NCBI GenBank assembly: GCA_017469355.1
Contig: JAFUGM010000026.1
Span: 1 to 41,891 of the forward strand
Length of the DNA: 41,891 bases
Direction of reading: 5' to 3'
From: Solobacterium sp.
GTDB taxonomy: Bacteria; Bacillota_I; Bacilli_A; Erysipelotrichales; Erysipelotrichaceae
Shown here: positions 8,526 to 16,957 of the stretch, in pieces
How the letters are laid out: each line of letters begins with the position of its first letter
How positions within the stretch are numbered: position 1 is the first letter of the stretch
Position numbers and translations under genes: made by a program
The notes under the pieces: generated by a model
Databases searched by the model: none
Seen by the model: the letters and a program-made list of their open reading frames with translations, nothing else
Told to the model about the DNA's origin: nothing

Positions 8526-8662
8526 AACCGTTTCTCTTTCTGAAACGGCTGCCGGAACTGAGTGCGATATGACAAATATCGATTCATTGTGCAGACTGTT
8601 TTTGTTGGAAGCACAGCTCCAGGTTCTGTGCCATCTCTCAATATACTGTTTCGTTTCTTCAT
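8522..8662 (-). CDS. Possible small protein upstream of the PanE-like gene
   Basis: A 46-codon frame beginning ATG at 8662 after GAAGG with a 6-nt gap, and ending in a TGA that overlaps the PanE-like start by ATGA. The product begins MKKRNSILRDG, is basic, and has no transmembrane segment. The same overlap style links the next genes of the operon, which favours translation. I recognise no homologue. It could be a real small protein, a leader peptide coupling translation to the reductase, or a chance frame in the leader. Confidence 0.35.
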   Translation of the reverse strand: MKKRNSILRDGTEPGAVLPTKTVCTMNRYLSYRTQFRQPFQKEKRL

Positions 8663-8679
8663 CACGTACCTTCTAATCC

Positions 8680-8685
8680 ATTATA
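8680..8685 (-). promoter_or_regulatory. -10 box of the PanE-like operon
   Basis: A perfect TATAAT lies 18 nt before the small ORF start, just beyond the stop of the XRE regulator gene. No good -35 box is visible 16-18 nt upstream, so the promoter is tentative. Confidence 0.4.
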
Positions 8686-8701
8686 CGAAATGATGTATTC
8701 A

Positions 8702-9196
8702 TTAAGAGCGATGTGAATTCTTCTCCCGATCAAGGTTCAGATGATATATCGTGTACAGCACCATCACCATACTCATGCCAAAGGCGATTCCAGCAGCGGC
8801 GGAAGCGACCGCTTCACTCCAGCCAGAATCCGCCATCCCAAGCAGTTCCAGGCCAAGAAATACAATCCAGGCAAGGACACCAATACAAGCCAGAATCAAC
8901 TGCCGATGAAGCAGGCGATCCCGCTTTGTATTGTTATACTCCGCAATCTGACGCAGTGTTCGATCCATGGATACTTCATGATCTTCTGTCCGTCTTCCTT
9001 CAAGAAGTTCTTCAATGCTTACCTCATACATTCTTCCCAGTTCCAACAACAGATCAAAGTCCGGCATCGTCCGTGCCGTTTCCCAACGCGAAATACTACG
9101 ATTACTGACATTCAGCTTCTCCGCTGCCTGTTCCTGCGTGAGACCTTTTTCTTTCCGTAATTCCCGTAGAAACTTCCCGATATTTTCCTGATTCAT
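8702..9196 (-). CDS. XRE-family regulator with two membrane helices
   Basis: A 164-residue protein. An N-terminal helix-turn-helix of the XRE/Cro type covers residues 6-62, with the recognition region in QEQAAEKLNVSNRSISRWE. Residues 63-95 are a charged linker, followed by two transmembrane helices near 102-122 and 130-152. It should be a membrane-tethered DNA-binding protein. A good Shine-Dalgarno site (AGGAGA, 9-nt spacing) supports the start. Targets are probably adjacent: the EamA transporter upstream or the reductase operon downstream; this is inference from position. Confidence 0.88.
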   Translation of the reverse strand: MNQENIGKFLRELRKEKGLTQEQAAEKLNVSNRSISRWETARTMPDFDLLLELGRMYEVSIEELLEGRRTEDHEVSMDRTLRQIAEYNNTKRDRLLHRQLILACIGVLAWIVFLGLELLGMADSGWSEAVASAAAGIAFGMSMVMVLYTIYHLNLDREKNSHRS

Positions 9197-9280
9197 AGTT
9201 CAACTCTCCTGTTCAAGTACACAGAATAGCGGAACTGCGCTTCCTTTCCCACGACAGAATGTGAGAATTCTTCCATTTCC

Positions 9281-10126
9281 TCAACAATTCAACAAAATCA
9301 GACTGCCTACGATCATAAAGATTCCCACCATCTGAAGCCGATGATGCGATTCATGAAATAACACCTTCCCAGCGGTTAATACCAACAGCATCGATCCGGC
9401 ACTGAATAACGGATAGGCCAGTATGGCCGGAATAGAAGAAAGTGCCCGTAAAAGAAACAGCGACGAGCAATAGTTCGGTATCCCTACAGCGATGCCGGAA
9501 GCGATACTGCGCAGCCCTGCGTTCTGTTGATGGCGATGAGCATACCTCAGCCATAATCCAAAGGTGATTCCTGACGCAATCAGAAAGAGAATGAACAGAT
9601 AGACTTCCGCCTGTGAAGCGAAGCCAAACTCCCGAAAGATCTTCGCCATCGCTTCCGCCAATCCATTGGAAACCATGGTCAGAAACAACAGCCCGAAGGA
9701 TGCGGTTCCAAGAGAAGAAGCAGGAGAATGATAAATCAGGAAGATTGCGGGGATGACAAGAAAAATACCTATCCATTGAAACATGGAAGGAACTTCATGA
9801 AACAAAAGCACACTGATAAAAAGTGATACTAACATCCCAAGTTTGGAAAAAGCAGAAGTTAACGCAACTCCATGTGTTGAAATACTGCGCTGTATCGCAA
9901 TTAACCCAAGTGGATATAACGCCCCTCCAACAAGTCCTAACAGGAGTGTTGAACCATACGGATGAAGCAGTGCTGACCGTTCCGGTATCGAAACAAAAGA
10001 CAGGATCACGCAGGTCAGATAATTCCCCAACACAATACTGTAGGGGTTTTCATCCGCTGATGAACCCGCCTTCATCACAATCGTGATTAATGCGCTGCAT
10101 ACAATCGCCGCAAAAAGATATGCCAT
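9281..10126 (-). CDS. EamA/DMT-family transporter
   Basis: A 281-residue, strongly hydrophobic protein with about nine to ten predicted transmembrane helices in two repeats, typical of drug/metabolite transporters. The first repeat contains the block STHGVALTSAFSKLGMLVSLF, and the second ends near residue 280. Members export amino acids, sugars or metabolites; the substrate is not evident. It lies 84 nt upstream of the XRE regulator on the same strand without a clear terminator between them. Confidence 0.82.
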   Translation of the reverse strand: MAYLFAAIVCSALITIVMKAGSSADENPYSIVLGNYLTCVILSFVSIPERSALLHPYGSTLLLGLVGGALYPLGLIAIQRSISTHGVALTSAFSKLGMLVSLFISVLLFHEVPSMFQWIGIFLVIPAIFLIYHSPASSLGTASFGLLFLTMVSNGLAEAMAKIFREFGFASQAEVYLFILFLIASGITFGLWLRYAHRHQQNAGLRSIASGIAVGIPNYCSSLFLLRALSSIPAILAYPLFSAGSMLLVLTAGKVLFHESHHRLQMVGIFMIVGSLILLNC

Positions 10127-10188
10127 ACCATCATCCTATCATGGCACTCTCCCCAAAACGCCTTCCCTGCTTCATCAGTGCGCAAAAC

Positions 10189-10686
10189 TTACACTGAGGT
10201 GCAGATCCACGCCGCAAGCGCGGAGGCAGCCGGGAATAATACCAGCAATTTCAACAGCTGACTCTTCAGATTGTAACCATACTTCCGGCCATCATATACC
10301 GGTGCGACCTCAGGGTAGTAAAACTGGAAGAAACGGAACCGGCAGAGCAGAAACCAGTCAAAGAAAATCATGTCGTATAGTTTGTATATCGTAAAAATCA
10401 ATTCGAACCGAAGGAAGAACTGGCCAAAAGTAAATCCATTGTTCAACCCATCAACGATGGCGATGACGCCAACCCCAAGAATTACCAGAATACTGAGACT
10501 CAAAAGAACCCAGCCCATGGTCCGGGCTCCCAAGAACAGTTCTTTCTCTCTTGGAATAATCACCTCCAGGGCCTCTTTTGGGGCAGAGGAAAAGAACTTC
10601 TCATTCTGAACAAATGCGACTGCGGAGATCAGCAGTACAGTAATCGCCATACAAAATACTATTGATAGAAATAAAGTTAATAACAT
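10189..10686 (-). CDS. Unknown membrane protein
   Basis: A 165-residue protein I do not recognise. Four hydrophobic segments lie near residues 3-25, 57-80, 90-115 and 143-163. The segment around 105-130 is rich in Phe, Tyr and Arg (FDWFLLCRFRFFQFYY). An excellent Shine-Dalgarno site AGGAGG with 6-nt spacing supports the start. It follows the cdaR terminator, so it is probably transcribed separately from the c-di-AMP genes. The EamA gene lies 62 nt downstream. Confidence 0.7.
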   Translation of the reverse strand: MLLTLFLSIVFCMAITVLLISAVAFVQNEKFFSSAPKEALEVIIPREKELFLGARTMGWVLLSLSILVILGVGVIAIVDGLNNGFTFGQFFLRFELIFTIYKLYDMIFFDWFLLCRFRFFQFYYPEVAPVYDGRKYGYNLKSQLLKLLVLFPAASALAAWICTSV

Positions 10687-10737
10687 GTTCTGCCTCCTGA
10701 AAAATGAATTCTGTTGATTTGATCGATCCGATGATCA

Positions 10738-10775
10738 GAAAAAAGGAGACGATGCGATGAGCGTTGTCTCCTTTG
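10738..10775 (-). terminator. Terminator of the cdaA-cdaR operon
   Basis: The minus-strand stem AAAGGAGAC/GTCTCCTTT is extended by ACGC/GC(A)T-type pairs around a short loop and followed by a T-tract. It lies 5 nt after the cdaR stop. Confidence 0.85.
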
Positions 10776-10780
10776 CGTGA

Positions 10781-12208
10781 TCAGCCGTTATTGACGTCTG
10801 CCCCTTCCAGTCCTCCGGACTCGGTGGTTGTCTCCCCAAGTACGTTAAGTTCATAGGTGGACTCCGTCAATGAATAGCGTACCAAGCCTCCGGTTGGCTG
10901 TTCCACTTCAAGCGGGAATTCCTGAAGTCCTGGCTTGGCATCCTTCATATCGACATATACGTTGATATCATCTGCCGTAATGTTTTCGATATTCGCCTCA
11001 GTGCCAAAGACAATGACACTTGTTGTTGTTTTGTTTTCCGCATGTGGAGAAGCTTTGTAGTTATTGACATTGTTTCGATAATTGATCTTGACGTCGTCAA
11101 TTGTCCGGCTGGTTCCTTCACCCAGAGTCACCGACATCGTGATCTGGTTGATATTGGAAGAGTTGACCCCAGCCGGCAGTGTAATCGGCCGCATGATCGT
11201 GGAATCCTTTGTGATGGTAGATGCGTTCAGCGTTACTACCACCTGATCAATCTGACCAAGTACGGATTCCGGGCCGTAGATCGTTACCGACTGCTGATCC
11301 ATTTCAATACTGTCGATTGCCTGTCCATCCGGAACTTCACCACTGATTTCCACAGCGATCGCTACAGTTTTATTTGGTGAGGTGACTGGTACGGTTACAG
11401 AGATGGAAGACGGATAGATATCCGCATCCACCGGCATACCGCTTGCGTCATATGCGACTAGACGCGCATCCTGGGTAAACTCTGCGGTCTGCCCGCTGAC
11501 ATCAATCAGAGCCTTGATAAATGCGATGGAGTTCAGCGTATCCTTGGAAGCACGAACATTGACACGGTTATATTCAAATACCGGAGTTCCGACGGAATAA
11601 ATGCTTTCCATCTTATCAAGATTGATGAAGTCATAGCTCAGATCATACGCCTGTGTTGTCTTCTTTTTCAGGGTCACAATCACATTGCTGGGATTGATCT
11701 TCACCGAGACATTTGCGCCATAACCCTCTGCCTCAAGCTTTACCTCATGCGTTCCTTCGGTCAGACCTTCCAGATCAGCGAAGATCACACCGTCGGTATT
11801 GGCTGCGCTTGTGACACTGGTCGCATCACCGGTAATGGTGATATCCGCGGTTGCGGGCAATCCAGTTAATTCGAAGGTATCGGAGTTATATTTCGCGGTT
11901 ACCGGCACATTACTTTGTTCTTTCGAGGTACGAAGCGTGCTGGTATAAAGCGATGCCCTGCTGTTGTAGTTGACGATCGTATACATCAGAATCGCCAGAA
12001 TCAACGAGACGAGTCGGGAATACCGGCGGTTGAACAGTGTCTTATCGATCAGAGAAGAAAACCAGCGGAAGGCACGGATCGCACTGTCACCGATATGCTG
12101 GTACGTGGAAGCCATACGCCTTGACTGTCCGGCGATACGATTGGCAAGCTCTGTTTTTGTGGCCTGCTGTTCCTCGTCCTTTCTGTATTCTTTATTCTCT
12201 TCCGACAT
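10781..12208 (-). CDS. cdaR: CdaA regulator CdaR (YbbR domains)
   Basis: A 475-residue membrane-anchored protein. A basic cytoplasmic segment precedes one transmembrane helix at about 66-82 (LVSLILAILMYTIVNY), followed by four YbbR-like beta repeats outside the membrane (about 98-440) and a Thr/Gly-rich end. In Firmicutes CdaR binds and modulates the diadenylate cyclase CdaA. Its ATG shares one base with the cdaA stop (TAATG), so the two are coupled. The glmM gene that normally follows cdaA-cdaR is absent; a strong terminator ends the operon here. Confidence 0.9.
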   Translation of the reverse strand: MSEENKEYRKDEEQQATKTELANRIAGQSRRMASTYQHIGDSAIRAFRWFSSLIDKTLFNRRYSRLVSLILAILMYTIVNYNSRASLYTSTLRTSKEQSNVPVTAKYNSDTFELTGLPATADITITGDATSVTSAANTDGVIFADLEGLTEGTHEVKLEAEGYGANVSVKINPSNVIVTLKKKTTQAYDLSYDFINLDKMESIYSVGTPVFEYNRVNVRASKDTLNSIAFIKALIDVSGQTAEFTQDARLVAYDASGMPVDADIYPSSISVTVPVTSPNKTVAIAVEISGEVPDGQAIDSIEMDQQSVTIYGPESVLGQIDQVVVTLNASTITKDSTIMRPITLPAGVNSSNINQITMSVTLGEGTSRTIDDVKINYRNNVNNYKASPHAENKTTTSVIVFGTEANIENITADDINVYVDMKDAKPGLQEFPLEVEQPTGGLVRYSLTESTYELNVLGETTTESGGLEGADVNNG

Positions 12209-13791
12209 TACCGCTCACCTCCTTTCTTCCCGGAAGCGTTATCTTCCGGATCAAGGGAATCAAGCATCTGGAATGTCTTGTTCAATTCATCGTTCATGCC
12301 CATAATCTTGGACAGATCCAGTTTTGTTGTATCGAACTGATGGGAATCCTTATCAACAATGACCCCACCGGTGCTGACCGGAGGCTCTGATGGTGTGGAA
12401 GGAGTTACCGGAGCTTTGCCCGACAGCTGCAATCGAGCGGCTTCCCGCTGCGCCTTGACCTCTTCTGCGGTCATGCGGCGGTTTCCGTTATCATAGGTCT
12501 TTCCGCCATATAATTCCTTCATGCGCAGCTCATCTGCACGGCGAACCCGTTCTTCAGCCTCCTTACGAAGGGCATCCCGGGCCTCCTGCTCACGCTGACG
12601 CTGTTTCGCTTCCTGCTCTGCCTTCTTGGCACGTTCCAGTTCCGCCTGTGCTTCCAGTTCCGCCCGCTTGTTTTCTTCAAAGCGATGGGCAGCACTGTTT
12701 TCCGGGTAGCTGGGAACTGGGCGTTCCTTCTTTCGCGGGAGTTTGATATCATGTGCGCCTTCTTCCAGGCGTTCAATTCCTTCATCCACCTCTTCTTCAA
12801 CGGCTGGCGTAATATTCTCTTCACCTGTGACAACTTCTTCCGCCTGAATCCGATCCCGCTTAGCTTCCTGACGACGGATTGCCAGCTTGGAAATCGTGCC
12901 GGTAAGACCGGAAAGCGCTGGATTGTCTTCAGATTTATTGTCATCAATAATGACATCACGGGCAGATTCATTGTTCAGTCTGACCCGGTTGTTTACGACA
13001 ACTTCTGTCTCTTCTCCACAGATTACCCGTAGCAGATAATCACGGAGCTGTTTGCGGTTAACCGTAGTAATGGTTCCACCTTCGGTAATTGAGATCGCGC
13101 CGGTCTCTTCGGAAACTACGATCGTTACCGCATCGGTAATCTCAGAAATACCAATTGCGGCACGGTGCCGTGCTCCATACCGGGAAGGCAGATCAAGATT
13201 GGTTGGCGGGAAGTATGCGCTGGCACAGGCGATTTTGTCGCCGCGGATAATTACTGCACCATCATGAAGCGGGGTCGATGTCACAAACAGGGAAGTGAGC
13301 AGCTCTGCCGTCACATCCGAGTTCAGTTTCGTACCTGTCGCAATGAAATCTTCCAGCGTATGACTCTGCTCGATGGAAATGAGAGCTCCTGTCTGGTCAT
13401 TGCTTAATAACATCGTTGCGGTCACGATCTGATCAACGAGATTTTCCTTCTCGTTTCCGGTCAGAGTCGTAATACGGGTAAAGGCATTCGTCTTTCCAAG
13501 ACGTTCCAGAACGGATCGAATTTCCGGCTGGAAAATGATGATAATCGCAAGAAATCCCCAGTTGATGAAGATATTCGTAAGATAGGCGACTGTCTTGAAT
13601 CCAAGCACTGTCGCAAGACCGTCAATAATCAGAACCAGGAGAATTCCCTTAAAGATCTGGACTGTTTTGGAGTTGGAACGGACAAGCTGAATCGTATGAT
13701 ACAGCACCCACCACATGATAAAAATATCCAAAAACATAATCGTGATTGTCCGGATATTTTCCAAGGTCAGATTTACGTTATAAGTTGACAA
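12208..13791 (-). CDS. cdaA: Diadenylate cyclase CdaA with long charged C-terminal tail
   Basis: A 527-residue membrane diadenylate cyclase that makes c-di-AMP from two ATP. Three transmembrane helices lie within residues 12-90. The catalytic DisA_N domain has DGA at 177-179 and the RHR motif at 208-210, and ends near 262. Typical CdaA is about 270 residues. This one continues for about 260 residues with a Glu/Lys/Arg/Ala-rich, probably coiled-coil region (about 350-425), a Pro/Ser/Thr linker and a terminal acidic helix. The start is a TTG at 13791, chosen because AAAGGAG lies 9 nt upstream; the first in-frame ATG is 18 codons further in and has no such site. Confidence 0.93.
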   Translation of the reverse strand: MSTYNVNLTLENIRTITIMFLDIFIMWWVLYHTIQLVRSNSKTVQIFKGILLVLIIDGLATVLGFKTVAYLTNIFINWGFLAIIIIFQPEIRSVLERLGKTNAFTRITTLTGNEKENLVDQIVTATMLLSNDQTGALISIEQSHTLEDFIATGTKLNSDVTAELLTSLFVTSTPLHDGAVIIRGDKIACASAYFPPTNLDLPSRYGARHRAAIGISEITDAVTIVVSEETGAISITEGGTITTVNRKQLRDYLLRVICGEETEVVVNNRVRLNNESARDVIIDDNKSEDNPALSGLTGTISKLAIRRQEAKRDRIQAEEVVTGEENITPAVEEEVDEGIERLEEGAHDIKLPRKKERPVPSYPENSAAHRFEENKRAELEAQAELERAKKAEQEAKQRQREQEARDALRKEAEERVRRADELRMKELYGGKTYDNGNRRMTAEEVKAQREAARLQLSGKAPVTPSTPSEPPVSTGGVIVDKDSHQFDTTKLDLSKIMGMNDELNKTFQMLDSLDPEDNASGKKGGER

Positions 13792-13807
13792 GGCAGACTT
13801 CTCCTTT
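13789..13807 (-). promoter_or_regulatory. Ribosome binding site that selects a TTG start for cdaA
   Basis: AAAGGAG on the minus strand is followed by 9 nt and TTG (13789-13791). TTG is a weak start codon and may limit synthesis of the cyclase. Confidence 0.7.
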
Positions 13808-13816
13808 CAGACCGTA

Positions 13817-13825
13817 ATTATATCA
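13817..13825 (-). promoter_or_regulatory. Extended -10 promoter of cdaA
   Basis: TGATATAAT is an exact extended -10 element (TG, one base, TATAAT). The -35 region is poor, as is common with extended -10 promoters. Confidence 0.6.
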
Positions 13826-13881
13826 TTGAATGCGCTGAAAATGAGGACCCGGAGGGAAGTTTCCTAATGGAAACAAAAGAA

Positions 13882-14472
13882 TCAGCGGTTCTCTTTCTGC
13901 CAGGCACGGATCTCTTCTTCAATCATCGTATAATCCCGCTCAAACAGTATTGCAATCAACTCCTGCTGAAGCTGTTCTTCTGTCAGTTTTTCCAGAAGCT
14001 TTTTCTGAACAAACTTCTTGGATTTCTCTTTATATGCAGGTAAGGAATGGTTTCGTTGAATCAGTGCCAGCTCGGGCCGCCATAACATCGCCACTTTAGC
14101 CTCAAGTTTCACCTTTGGATTTGGCTGAGGCTGACGCATGGTATAGAAATCAATCGCATCCCCTTCCCGTTCCACCGTGATAATGCCCCACCAGTCCGGC
14201 ACATGTTCAGTAACGTGATACGCATGACGGGTTCCGGCAACCAGGTAATTATAGTCAAAGCAGCGGTCATAATCCTTCACCTGGCGGGATAAACGCGCAT
14301 AGGTGTCCGCATCACTTTTGATTTCGATGCCAAAGAGTCCTTTGGAACTTACCATGACCACATCAGCCCGGCTTTTCCCGGCTGTCTTTTCTTCCAGTAT
14401 TCGTATTGTGCCGTATTGTTCTTCCAGATAGTCAAACAATGGCTCGCGGATGTCCTTATCGTATAGTCGCAT
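13882..14472 (-). CDS. sce7726-like protein with PD-(D/E)XK nuclease core
   Basis: A 196-residue protein. The N-terminal half has a nuclease-like core: Asp37 in RADVVMV and Glu50-Ile-Lys52 in FGIEIKSD match the PD-(D/E)XK spacing, and DTYARLSRQVKDYDR follows as in sce7726/MmcB-like proteins. The C-terminal half contains a helical Lys/Glu-rich segment ending WQKENR. It may process DNA, but no partner nuclease, methylase or helicase is adjacent. It lies 9 nt after the ABC exporter and is probably co-transcribed with it. Function beyond the fold is unknown. Confidence 0.72.
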   Translation of the reverse strand: MRLYDKDIREPLFDYLEEQYGTIRILEEKTAGKSRADVVMVSSKGLFGIEIKSDADTYARLSRQVKDYDRCFDYNYLVAGTRHAYHVTEHVPDWWGIITVEREGDAIDFYTMRQPQPNPKVKLEAKVAMLWRPELALIQRNHSLPAYKEKSKKFVQKKLLEKLTEEQLQQELIAILFERDYTMIEEEIRAWQKENR

Positions 14473-14481
14473 GATCTGCGA

Positions 14482-16377
14482 TCAGTCTTCCCCTTCCGTA
14501 TAGCTGGCATTCCAGCCTGCGATCCTGCCTTCTTCACTTCGCTCATCCTGTGGTTCGCTGGCTTTGCCAAACTGGGTGTTATACAGTTCGGTATAAACTC
14601 CTCCCTGTTTTACCAGATCCGCATGTTGGCCACGCTCGACAATCACGCCGTCTTTCAGTACCAGAATTTCATCTGCCGCAAGAATCGTCGAAAGACGATG
14701 GGCAATCAGAATGGAGGTACGGCTGGCAATCAATGGATCAATTGCGTCCTGAATCTTCTGTTCGGAGATGGAGTCCAGCGCCGAAGTCGCTTCATCAAAG
14801 ATCAGCAGTGCTGGGTCTTTCAAAAGAATACGGGCAATGGAAAGACGTTGTTTTTCACCGCCGGACAGCTTCAATCCACGATTTCCAACCATGGTATTGA
14901 ATTTGTCAGGCTGCTTTTCAATGAAGTCATAAATATTGGCTTTCTTACACGCTTCAATCAATTCTTCTTCCGTCGCATCCGGCTTTGCGTAAAGCAGATT
15001 GTCACGAATCGTTCCATTGAAAAGATAGGTATCCTGGGTAACGACACCGATCTGCGAGCGCAGCCACGAAAGGTCAAGACGCTTCACATCGACATCATCA
15101 AAATAGACAACCCCTCCCCTTGCGTCATAAAGACGGGGAATCAGATTGATCATCGTGCTCTTGCCGGAACCGGATGGGCCGACAATCGCCACGCTGTGTC
15201 CTGCCTTGAGCTCAAAGCTGACATTCTTGAGAATCGTATGAGGATAGTCGTAATAGAATCCCACATGATCAAACTTTACCGAACCGGTAGAGGTTTCCGG
15301 GATGATCGGATTTGGCACATTCTTGACTTCCGGCTCCATATCAAAGTAATCAAAGATACGGGTAAATAACGCCATGGAACGGATCCAGTCGACCTGAATG
15401 TTCAATAAGGAATTCACTGGGCCATACATTCTGGAAAGCAGTGAAACAAGAACGGTAATATCACCTACCGTCAGATCACTGTCATATTTCATCATGAGAA
15501 TTCCACCCACCAGATACAACAACATCGGTCCGATGGAAGAAACAGTGCTTAACACAACCCGGAACCAGCGGCCAGCCATGGATTCACGAATATTCAGGTT
15601 AATCATTCTTCGATTGGCATCTTCATAGCGCTGGTATTCCACTTCTTCCTTATTGAACAGCTTGACCAGGGTCTGCCCGCTGACGGAAAGGGTTTCATTC
15701 AGAATTCCGTTAATCTCGTCATTGCATTCCTGTGCTTCGTTGGTGAGTGACCAGCGGGTCTTACCGGCTTTTCTTGTTGGAATTGTAAATAAAGGAACGA
15801 TGACAATACCGAGTAATGCCAGTACCCAGTTGCGCTGAAACATCGCAACCAGAGCCACCGTAAGAGTAATAACATTGGAGAGAATACTGGTAAAGGTATC
15901 TGTGATAATCCGCTGTACACCATCAATATCTGAAGTCATGCGGGTAACGATATCACCTTGATTATTTGAGGTGAAGAATCGCTGTGACATGCTTTGAAGA
16001 TGACGGAACATCTGATTGCGCATATCAAACGTAATATGCTGGGCAATCCAGGAGTTCAGGTAGGACTCTGCCACACCGATCAGGTTGGATCCGAAGGTTA
16101 CCGCAAGCGAAAGAAGAATTAAGCGGATGAGCAGCGGAAGATTTCTTCCGTAAAGTCCCTTATCAATGATTTCACCGGTTAATACCGAAGGAAGTATGGA
16201 AAGTATAGAGGAAACAATAATACAGAGCAGGGTCAGACATAACTGTTTCCAATAGGGCTTCAGCCAGGAAAAAATACGAATCAACAATTCTTTACTTACT
16301 TTAGGTGCCTGCGCTTTCTCCTCTTCTGACATGAAGTTGCGCATTCCCCGGCCCATTCCGCCGCCTGGCATACTCAT
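14482..16377 (-). CDS. ABC exporter, fused permease and ATPase
   Basis: A 631-residue half-transporter. The transmembrane domain covers about residues 38-330 with six helices. The nucleotide-binding domain follows with Walker A GPSGSGKST, signature LSGGEKQRLSIAR, Walker B LLIFDEATSALD and the switch His in IAHRLS. All catalytic residues are present, so it could work as a homodimer. The extreme N-terminus is Met/Gly-rich (MPGGGMGRGMRNFM), often seen in multidrug or lipid-type exporters of Firmicutes. A strong GGGGGGAG site precedes the ATG. The substrate is unknown; no partner half-transporter is adjacent. Confidence 0.93.
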   Translation of the reverse strand: MSMPGGGMGRGMRNFMSEEEKAQAPKVSKELLIRIFSWLKPYWKQLCLTLLCIIVSSILSILPSVLTGEIIDKGLYGRNLPLLIRLILLSLAVTFGSNLIGVAESYLNSWIAQHITFDMRNQMFRHLQSMSQRFFTSNNQGDIVTRMTSDIDGVQRIITDTFTSILSNVITLTVALVAMFQRNWVLALLGIVIVPLFTIPTRKAGKTRWSLTNEAQECNDEINGILNETLSVSGQTLVKLFNKEEVEYQRYEDANRRMINLNIRESMAGRWFRVVLSTVSSIGPMLLYLVGGILMMKYDSDLTVGDITVLVSLLSRMYGPVNSLLNIQVDWIRSMALFTRIFDYFDMEPEVKNVPNPIIPETSTGSVKFDHVGFYYDYPHTILKNVSFELKAGHSVAIVGPSGSGKSTMINLIPRLYDARGGVVYFDDVDVKRLDLSWLRSQIGVVTQDTYLFNGTIRDNLLYAKPDATEEELIEACKKANIYDFIEKQPDKFNTMVGNRGLKLSGGEKQRLSIARILLKDPALLIFDEATSALDSISEQKIQDAIDPLIASRTSILIAHRLSTILAADEILVLKDGVIVERGQHADLVKQGGVYTELYNTQFGKASEPQDERSEEGRIAGWNASYTEGED

Positions 16378-16408
16378 AACAAGCTCCCCCCTTTTATCTA
16401 TCCCATTA

Positions 16409-16417
16409 ACTATAGCA
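16409..16417 (-). promoter_or_regulatory. Extended -10 promoter of the ABC exporter
   Basis: TGCTATAGT matches an extended -10 element and lies 31 nt before the start codon, downstream of the GNAT stop. Confidence 0.5.
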
Positions 16418-16432
16418 GACCATCATGCATGG

Positions 16433-16957
16433 TTATTCAAAAAGACTTCTATGAAACCAGAAAAGATCGGATCTTTCTTCCATCTGATAGATACGATGCG
16501 GAATTTCTTTCGTCAATGTAAATAGATTGTTTTCTAATACACGCATGCTGGAATGGTTGGATGGCGCACAGCTGCCATAAACCTCACGTATGCCTTCGTT
16601 CCTCAATCCTTCGAGTAATCCCGTAACTGCCTCACTGGCGAATCCATTCCCACGAAAGGCAGGCCCGATGGCATAGCCAAGCTCTGCACAATCCGGTTTC
16701 ACATAGGCCGCATTAATCTCTCCGATGAGGCGGTCAGTTTCTTTATGAACAATGACATAATCATAAAAACGGGCCCGATGGGACAGGTCCGCCCTGATTG
16801 AGACATACGACTGTGCCTGAGAGAATTTCGGAGATGCGTCCAGTTCGAATAACTCCCATAAATCCGGATGGCGAAACACATCCTCATAAAACCCCGCCGC
16901 ATCTTCATACTGAAATGACCGCAGAACGAGACGATCTGTTACCTGAAAATCAGACAT
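16433..16957 (-). CDS. RimJ/RimL-type GNAT acetyltransferase
   Basis: A 174-residue acetyltransferase of the Acetyltransf_3 group, starting TDRLVLRSFQYEDA as this group does. The acetyl-CoA loop is in GPAFRGNGFASEAV, and the Asn of SCAPSNHSSMRVLE is in its usual place. These enzymes acetylate N-terminal amines of proteins or small molecules. I chose the ATG at 16957, which overlaps the upstream gene end by 8 nt; a longer frame upstream lies inside that gene. No terminator separates the two. Confidence 0.87.
   Translation of the reverse strand: MSDFQVTDRLVLRSFQYEDAAGFYEDVFRHPDLWELFELDASPKFSQAQSYVSIRADLSHRARFYDYVIVHKETDRLIGEINAAYVKPDCAELGYAIGPAFRGNGFASEAVTGLLEGLRNEGIREVYGSCAPSNHSSMRVLENNLFTLTKEIPHRIYQMEERSDLFWFHRSLFE

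Noticed and set aside
13859-13874. Hairpin GTTTCC-TAAT-GGAAAC between the sce7726-like gene and cdaA
   Set aside because: The stem is only 6 bp and no T-tract follows on either strand, so I did not call a terminator.
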